64,000 bases of DNA from Notospermus geniculatus (lineage: Eukaryota > Nemertea > Pilidiophora > Heteronemertea > Lineidae): NCBI GenBank assembly GCA_002633025.1, contig NMRB01000058.1, positions 741,198-805,197 of the forward strand, in the 5' to 3' direction. The first letter of the stretch is position 1; the number at the start of each line of letters is the position of its first letter. Below, piece by piece: positions 58,001 through 64,000 of the stretch. The notes under the pieces are model-generated. The model worked only from the letters and a program-made list of their open reading frames with translations, was not told the DNA's origin and ran no database searches. The translations under genes and the position numbers were made by a program.

Positions 58001-61000
58001 TGATGGACATTGACAAGGGTACCAGCATCGTTCCTCTCGATGATGAGGTCAGAATAGTGAGTCATCTTGCCATCACCATCAATCATGCTTCGTTCTGGAC
58101 GTCTGCTTTGTGCAAGACTTGTTCAGAACATCAAGCATGGCCGCATCATTATCTTCATCCACCATTAATCAGGGATTGCACTGTCCTCGCCAAATCGCCA
58201 ATGTCTCTTACTATTAATTAGTTACATTTCCCCACAAGAAATTGAATAATTTGAGGTTGTGAATTTGCTCCTTGCTTAAATTCATCATTGCCAGAGGGTA
58301 GAATGACGTCAGCATCACTAATCAGTAACATATTTCCGTGTATCTGTCTCCTTATTCAATTCACAAATTTCAGCAGGGCTAGAATTTAACCACGGCCACC
58401 ATAGCCATGGCCTTGGGTGCCCACCCCCAAAAATGTGCAGCGGCCTTGGTGCCCCTGTTAAATCTTACTTGACTTCATCATTACCCAAGGCCAAAATGGC
58501 AGTGCCCCACAAAATTTTAAATTCTAGCCCTCAATTTGGCATGTATACCTAAATCACAATAAGAATGATAATAAGCAAAAAGTCAGTCTCCAGAATTTAC
58601 GAATTTTCGACCCCAACCGGGGTCTTTTTCAAGTGGAACTTTACAATCTGAAACTCTAGAAAAGACAGTTGTGTTGGTGATGGTCAGCATTGCTGACCAC
58701 ACATCAGGCTGTTGATATCATCGGATCGAAGTCCTGACGCTGACACTTTTGGTGTAATAATGTTGGAGGAGCTCGATCTCAATGACAAAACCAGGTTTCT
58801 CTGACATACAACTGCGATTTTGGTGGCCAGTATATGGGGTGATGTGTATTAGACCGTCGCCTCTCAATTAAATAGATCAGCAGATGACCCCTAAAAATGT
58901 TGTACAGTACAAATTTTATTTTCCTCTTCTACTTTTTCAGTCTGATTTAAACATCGTAGCGTCATTCGACCGGCGAGGGGCCCACATTTACACTGGCAAT
59001 GCCAAGGGAAGGATTCTAGTGTTTGAGACGGAGGGGCTAAAACTGAAAGCATCTTTTCGGGTTACTACAGGAACGTCGAGCACAACAGCCATAAAATCTT
59101 TAGAATTTGCTCGCCGTGGGAAGTAAGTAGCACAAAAAAAAACAAAATTCTGAATGTTATCTGGTGATCTCTCCGTCAACAGCCTTGGAAAATAACAAAA
59201 CATGTTCAAAATATTATACCTTTGGTTTTGTTTCTGAGTTTTCACTCTCAATTTTCAGTTGTTTCCTGGTAAATTCAGCCGATCGTATCATACGTGTTTA
59301 TGACAGCGATGAGGTACTGATGTGTGAGAAGGACGGGGAGCCTGAGCCGATCCAGAAGTTGCAGGATCTCGTCAACAAGTAGGTATCGCAAAAGACACTT
59401 AGGGAAGTTTGTCCCTGGGCAGTGTTCCAGCCAATTGGGGCCTGTGGCACGTGGTACCACTGCAGAGTACCACCACTCATGCTGTTAAGTCGTAACTTTT
59501 TACGCTCTTTGTTACGGAAGATTTTTACCTCTTTCAGGACTCTGTGGAAAAAATGTTGTTTTTCTGGCGACGGTGAATACATCTGTGCAGGATCTGCCCG
59601 GCAGCACGCCCTCTATATTTGGGAAAAGAGCGTTGGAAATCTTGTAAAGATTTTACACGGGACAAAGGGAGAGTTGTTACTGGATGTAGTGGTGAGTGCC
59701 TTGGTTACAGTTACCGCAACTAGTGGGAGAATATTTCCTGGTTGCCTGTCAAGAGGTCCTAGACGCAGTGCAACATGGTGAAATGGCGAAAAGGGCGGCA
59801 CACCCCTCACAGCGCCTCCTAGTGGCGATAGTTTGCAGGTTCCGCATTCATCCTATCGTTTTTTTCAGTGGCATCCTGTTCGACCAATTATTGCGTCAAT
59901 TTCAAGCGGAGTTGTATCAGTCTGGGCCCAAAATCAAGTAGAAAACTGGAGTGCGTTTGCCCCGGACTTCAAGGAGTTGGACGAAAATGTGGAATACGAG
60001 GAGCGAGAGTCCGAGTTTGATATCGAGGATGAGGACAAATCTGTTGAGGACCCCAAAGGTGAATCCTAACTTCATGGTTGCCTGATTTATTGACAAATAG
60101 TGTTCCATGGATTGTCACAGCTTCTATTTCTGTTTAGAAATGAGATGAGTGTCCCAAAGTTTGACGGAATACCGTAAAGCGAAATATTTTCGCGTCCTAA
60201 ATGTTGGCGAATGGCCTAAAAATGCAGCATTCGCGGGGATAAATATTCGCGGTAAAGGTCCTTATAAAAATTTTCTGCGGGGAAATATATTCGCGAGTGT
60301 CACACTCTGAATAATGAAGAAGATCGACGCGACACTTCTCAGGAAGCAGGAAGGTGTATATCCTGGTACGATCTGTACTATCACTGCATACCACAATGAT
60401 TGTTATGTGTGAACACTCGTTCCGGGCATCTGGGAATGACGTTAGGATGGGAATCCCCACGCTGCATTGGTCAACTGTTGCTGATGACTCATCAATATAG
60501 GATTTAGCGGGGAACAAAATTCGCGTTGCGTATGGCAGGTGTCGACGGTAATTTGCATTCACGGAGAAAAAATTTAGCGAGTGCCGCAGCAATTCGCGAT
60601 TTTCGCGAGAATTTTTCCCCGCGAACATATTTCGCTTTACGGTAAGCCGCAACATGACAATGGGGGAGACACTGATAAACGTGTCTGTTTTTAGCCTGCT
60701 TGGCCGCAAGGCCCAGCAGGGCTTATGCTGTGGTTGGGGATTTTTGTCAAATTTTTTTCATGGGTATATGATATCTAATAAGGATACATAAGATTAAGTA
60801 CCCGAGTTTTTAATTTGACCTACTTTTCAAGGTCACAGAGGTCAAAGTTCGCCTGAAATTACGAAATTGGCTCTTTTTCTAATGGTTTGCAAGAGATTAA
60901 TATGGCAATTTGGCATGTTTGTACCTAAATGGCTTTTATGGGGTTGCTGATGATTCCCACCACTGTGCTTCAAGCCAAGCGGGCACAGGTGCCATTGGCA

Positions 61001-62449
61001 CTATTTTTGAGCATCTGCCATACAGTGAATCGGGCATTGGCATACAGGAGGCATTCTCGGTCATTACACCAGTATTCGGTGCCCCATGTTTATTGAGTTC
61101 GCATTTTAAATTCTTCCGTATTTTCTTGGCCCAGATACCGACAGGGACGAAGACGTGGAAGTCGACGTCGACACAGTTGAGCCAATCACGGCATTCGTCA
61201 GCAGCGATGAGGAGGATGAGGATGAGAACGCATTGATGTTTTTACCCGTTACACCGGAGATCGACGAAGAAGAGTTATGGCCGGTCGGAGAACAACAAGT
61301 AAGGAAGCCTAGCAACGTTCATGGCTTTTCAATTCTGAAAGTTTGGGGCTGTCAGGGTGGTACAGTGGAAAATTGCTGCCTGTCACCTCTGAGGGTTCCT
61401 GGTTCGACACCTGGATCCACTCTTCATGTATTAGAGGAGAACTCTCTTTGACAGCCCAGATTTTCTCGGCGGAATCTGGTTTCCTCCTGCTGTACATTGA
61501 CTTACTATAAAATGCTGTCTATTGCCCCGACATTCAGACCTCCATTCAATCTTCTTTATTCGTGACTTTGGCCCCCTATCACCTCTGATCGTAGAAGAGC
61601 TGTGCATCCTCTCTGGAAAACTTGGCCAAATGCGATGAGAGACCCTCTTGATATTTGCACACAAGGAATTGATTAAGGGACCATACTTTTAGTACATACG
61701 CACGTTTTCCCGATTTTCGGCACCCCCCCTCCCCCCCTGTACGCAGGCATACGCTGGGCCATTGCCCCCCCCCCCCTCTGCGTACGTACGCATCGACGAT
61801 CGTCGGCCGATATTACCTGGAGTCAAACATGGTGAATTGACAACCAGTAAGAAGAGAAACTTGAAATGGTCGATATATTTAGGGATTTATTCGAGAAATT
61901 AACAAATACTAGTAACAACAAGGCACATATCGCACCTGTACAAGCTGAAACATACATCAGAGAAGATCGTCAGTACAGTCTAGGAGGTAAGGTGTACATA
62001 TNGGTCCCTAAGGTTGATTTTGAACTGCCAGTCACACTTTTTTTTTATTTGTTCTCCTTTTGTCTGTTCCAGGCACCTGCTGAGGAATCACATCAAAAGA
62101 AACGATCATCAGATTCGTCGACGCCGTCAAGAAAGAAGAAAAAAGTTGACAAACCGCAGGATGTCAGCTTGCCACATGCTCCAACAGACGGTAAGGAGTA
62201 GCTTTTGTTATGTCCTGTTATTGGTCAAAAATCTCACTCAAACATTGTCGTTTTTGGTTTTTCCTCATTCTGTATTTCCTACTTCCAGAGATTCATCCCC
62301 TTCTGAGCACGAAAAAACCAGCACAGGAAAAACAGCTTTCAAAGTCGAACAAATCACAGCGAACGAAATCGTCACATCATAAAAATTCGTCAAAACATGA
62401 TTCGAAGTCTTCGAAGCGGAAACACGACCATAAGGAGAATTATTACTAA
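55055..62449 (+). CDS. RBBP5: RBBP5 orthologue, WD40 subunit of MLL/SET1 (COMPASS) H3K4 methyltransferases, 511 aa
   Basis: Nuclear scaffold that, with WDR5, ASH2L and DPY30, activates MLL/SET1 enzymes for H3K4 methylation. Exons: 55055-55073, 55165-55190, 55965-56137, 56324-56464, 57960-58047, 58941-59122, 59259-59378, 59538-59691, 59869-60058, 61135-61298, 62073-62190 and 62289-62449. All are GT-AG, and the phases close at 512 codons. The start [15 protein letters not shown] is the family N-terminus. Residues 1 to about 325 form the WD40 propeller ([33 protein letters not shown] and similar). Then come [17 protein letters not shown] and [10 protein letters not shown] (about 332-358, the ASH2L/nucleosome-contacting segment), [13 protein letters not shown] (373-385, WDR5-binding motif) and an acidic patch. 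The C-terminal tail (about 420-511) is lysine/serine-rich and diverged but keeps EIHPLL. It is slightly shorter than the human protein (538). A single N lies in intron 10, so a small missing exon there cannot be excluded. Confidence 0.97.
56588..57527 (+). mobile_element. 1-kb repeat with CTCF-like motifs, in RBBP5 intron 4
   Basis: It begins TTAGCTCACCCGTGAGC with a CGTCGTC microsatellite and ends GAGCACATGGTCCATGGACC. It contains GCCGCCAGGTGGCGTAAC cores at about 57084 and 57229, degenerate ones at 56791 and 57374, and TCAAGGTCACAGAGGTCAAAG near 56933. It is in opposite orientation to the copy at 34387-35450. Confidence 0.85.
58577..58668 (+). mobile_element. single arm of the 27.2-kb foldback unit
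   Basis: AGTCAGTCTCCAGAATTTACG...CTCTAGAAAAGAC matches the left arm at 27145-27230. It directly abuts the dispersed repeat at 58676. Confidence 0.8.
58676..58805 (+). repeat. dispersed repeat, copy 3 of 3
   Basis: It matches 36063-36192 (same strand) and 7939-8077 (inverted). It lies in RBBP5 intron 5. Confidence 0.75.
60170..60644. mobile_element. 475-bp MITE with TACCGTAAAGCGAAATA ends
   Basis: Terminal TACCGTAAAGCGAAATATTT and its mirror AAATA(T)...TTTCGCTTTACGGTA bound the element. Many inner TTCGCG/CGCGAA words also pair. Flanks show no convincing target duplication. It lies in RBBP5 intron 9. Confidence 0.8.
60690..60990 (+). mobile_element. repeat sharing the GGTCACAGAGGTCA core
   Basis: It begins TTTTAGCCTGCTTGGCCGCAAGG and runs to about GCTTCAAGCCAAGCGGGCAC; the end words TGCTTGGC and GCCAAGCGGGC are complementary. 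Its middle, TAATAAGGATACATAAG...TTTTTAATTTGACCTACTTTTC, also occurs in the 34.4- and 56.6-kb repeats, so two element types share one module. Confidence 0.65.
61346..61500 (+). mobile_element. tRNA-derived SINE, family C, in RBBP5 intron 10
   Basis: GCTGTCAGGGTGGTACAGTGG supplies an A-box-like motif and TTCCTGGTTCGACACC a B box. A short unique body follows, without a clear tail. The 61 ORF-like frames over it are not coding. Confidence 0.6.
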
Positions 62450-62655
62450 TCAGACATTGTCGTTGTTATAAGTGACAAGACTGTTGTTGATATAGGCATT
62501 TACTAGTACTATGTTGTGCTAGCAGAAAATGGCATCATAACTGTATGTAAGGTACATGTTCTTGTGGACTCTGTTTTTCATCATGCATCCTTCTTACATT
62601 GTGAATCATACTGTAAAATATCTCTGTATAGGAATAAAATCTGTTCAATTTTATG
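62450..62655 (+). terminator. RBBP5 3' UTR and polyadenylation signal
   Basis: AATAAA lies at 62633-62638, about 185 nt after the stop codon, followed by T-rich sequence. Cleavage is expected around 62650-62660. Confidence 0.7.
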
Positions 62656-62793
62656 TATAAAAACATCTTTATTCTTTTCTCAATGTTGATGGAAGAAAAA
62701 CACAGAAAATCCCAGTGTTAAAAACGTAATATTTATTTTTATCAAAGATATTGAGAACAGAGTTTAAAAGTCATCATTTTTGTTCAGTTTTAG

Positions 62794-62959
62794 GATCGCC
62801 GTCCAGTTTCTTGGCGAAAAAGTCTTATCTGTCGATGGAAGAACGATGGATAGTGGATCAGCATTCTCAGACCGTTCTTCAGATGTCCGCATCTTTCCAA
62901 AAGATGCTGAAAATAATAGATGAGACAACAATTAGTATTCCAGACAGAGATTTCAAAAG
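62794..62959 (+). CDS. probable internal exon of an unrecognised gene
   Basis: The 166-nt open segment is bounded by TGTTCAGTTTTAG at its left and AAAAG|GTAAGA at its right, a good acceptor and donor. It encodes SPSSFLAKKSYLSMEERW...MLKIIDETTISIPDRDFKR, which has natural composition and helical character but no family I can name. It starts about 140 bp after the RBBP5 polyadenylation region. It could be part of the next gene on the plus strand or an alternative terminal exon of RBBP5. Confidence 0.45.
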
Positions 62960-63940
62960 GTAAGACAGAAAATGAAAATGTAGAGAAAAGTCTGGAGACC
63001 TGTGGTAACTTGTAAAATTTAGTAATGTATGGTAAAAGGGCACGGTCTCAAAAAAAGTGGAGCATTTTACCGTGCTGAAACACTAACACAAAAACAGCAT
63101 TTCAGCTAGAGTTTCCTTCATCTAAGGCTAGGGATCTAAGGGATTAGGGCTAGGGATTTCTTCCAAGAAAAGCCCGAATACTTCCTGATTTGGGGGTTAA
63201 GGAAGTCATGAATTCCTGTCCAAAAATGTTAACTAAACCCCTGTAAGACTAAAGCAGATTTTGGAAAGAAAGAATGGTGTTACTGTTACGAGACTTTCAA
63301 ATTGGTAGACTTTCTCAAAGAGAAAGTATTTATTGAAGATACGATGAAATAGACCTAGGGAAAAAGGGTTAGTAGGAGACTTGCTCTCAGTGACTGCCAC
63401 ATGAAATGAAGAAAGGAGTTAGTAGAGTGTTGAAAGAGGGTTAGGAGAGATTGAAGGGAGGGTTAGTAGAGAGTAAAGACAGGTAATAGTAGAGAGGACA
63501 GAGAGGTTTCAGGAATGCATGTCTGAATGAGAAAGTGAGAGGAGACCAGGGTGAGAGACTTGAGCTGAAAAAGATGAAAGATGAAGTTGACAATTCTCAC
63601 CCTGTTTTTTTTCTCCAGCACCAGTTCAAATACATGTATAAGTAATTTCCTATCTTTCTATCTGTGCTAGGAATTTAGTTGGTCAACTTGTTTTGACATG
63701 TTATCACATTGGTCTAAACTTTTCTGAAAGAAAATATCGAGAAAAAACATAAACTAGCAACCATCTGAAATCAAAATCAGAATTCAACTTTGTCGAACCT
63801 GAAATACAAAACATACAATGCGGGCTTTCGATCTGAAAAGCCTGACTCACAAACATGGAGTTAAGGTCGTCTGCCTCTGGGAACTTTAAAAGTAGCAAAT
63901 CTGCCAAATCCAGAAAACTTACAGGAACCCTGTCTCCTCA
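62960..63940 (+). other. putative intron of the downstream gene
   Basis: No second exon is evident. At 63360-63560 there is a loose purine-rich repeat (GTTAGTAGAGAG-like). Nothing else was seen. Confidence 0.4.
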
Positions 63941-63983
63941 GTATTCATTGGAAAGTACTCACTGAGAGCTTTCCAATGAATAC
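63941..63983 (+). repeat. solitary hairpin of the 2.9-kb array family
   Basis: GTATTCATTGGAAAG and CTTTCCAATGAATAC are perfect complements with a 13-nt loop, and flanking CCTGTC wording matches the array spacer. It shows the unit exists as a dispersed element 60 kb away. Confidence 0.85.
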
Positions 63984-64000
63984 CTATATGACAGGTTTCA

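Noticed and set aside
62794-62959. DSTYK exon, by synteny with vertebrates
   Set aside because: The encoded segment shows no similarity to that kinase that I can recognise; left unnamed.

Overview
This is a eukaryotic nuclear window, almost certainly from a marine invertebrate deuterostome. An ambulacrarian (echinoderm or hemichordate) is my best guess, but that is inference. The evidence is intron-rich genes with GT-AG splicing, two metazoan gene families, very dense short inverted-repeat transposons, tRNA-derived SINEs, a LINE fragment, and frequent TAGGCCTA and TACATGTA words. No prokaryotic features (operons, CRISPR arrays, prophages) were seen.

Two complete protein-coding genes can be reconstructed, each from exons whose reading phases close exactly. 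On the minus strand (33601-40304) lies an SLC16 monocarboxylate-transporter-like gene: six coding exons, 719 codons plus stop, all five introns in phase 1, and a very long central cytoplasmic loop. On the plus strand (55055-62449) lies the orthologue of RBBP5, the WD40 subunit of the MLL/SET1 (COMPASS) H3K4 methyltransferase core: twelve coding exons, 511 residues. A donor site at 54339/54340 on the minus strand and an acceptor at 40592/40593 suggest that the transporter transcript may begin head-to-head with RBBP5, about 0.5 kb from its start codon. One further plausible exon of an unrecognised gene follows RBBP5 (62794-62959).

Layout: 1-33.6 kb holds no gene I can support. It is a mosaic of repeats: tandem hairpin arrays and a duplicated block (2.5-6.0 kb), hairpin MITEs with 9-bp target duplications, a nested TIR family (10.1-11.0 kb), a 1.1-kb tandem duplication carrying SINEs (14.8-17.2 kb), CCAAT-box minisatellite arrays (19.9-21.0 kb), 432-bp direct repeats (24.8-25.7 kb), a perfect-type foldback (27.1-27.3 kb), a 27-bp minisatellite (28.0-28.4 kb) and a 389-bp gap (30797-31185). 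33.6-40.6 kb is the transporter gene, whose introns carry a roughly 1-kb repeat with tandem CTCF-like motifs, a tRNA-derived SINE and a LINE fragment nested in a TIR element. 40.6-54.3 kb is intergenic or 5' intron, dominated by a 3.5-kb tandem duplication (45.2-52.2 kb) and a tRNA-like foldback. 55-62.5 kb is RBBP5. Several duplications touch single-N joins, so some may be unmerged haplotypes of a highly heterozygous genome rather than true duplications.

The two genes have no obvious shared pathway; any link would be through a shared promoter region. The points most worth checking are the family of 60-80-bp hairpin elements with 9-bp target duplications, the TIR family with exact 5-bp target duplications, the CTCF-motif-bearing repeat beside a transporter splice acceptor, compensatory changes in the 2.9-kb hairpin array, and the possible divergent promoter.
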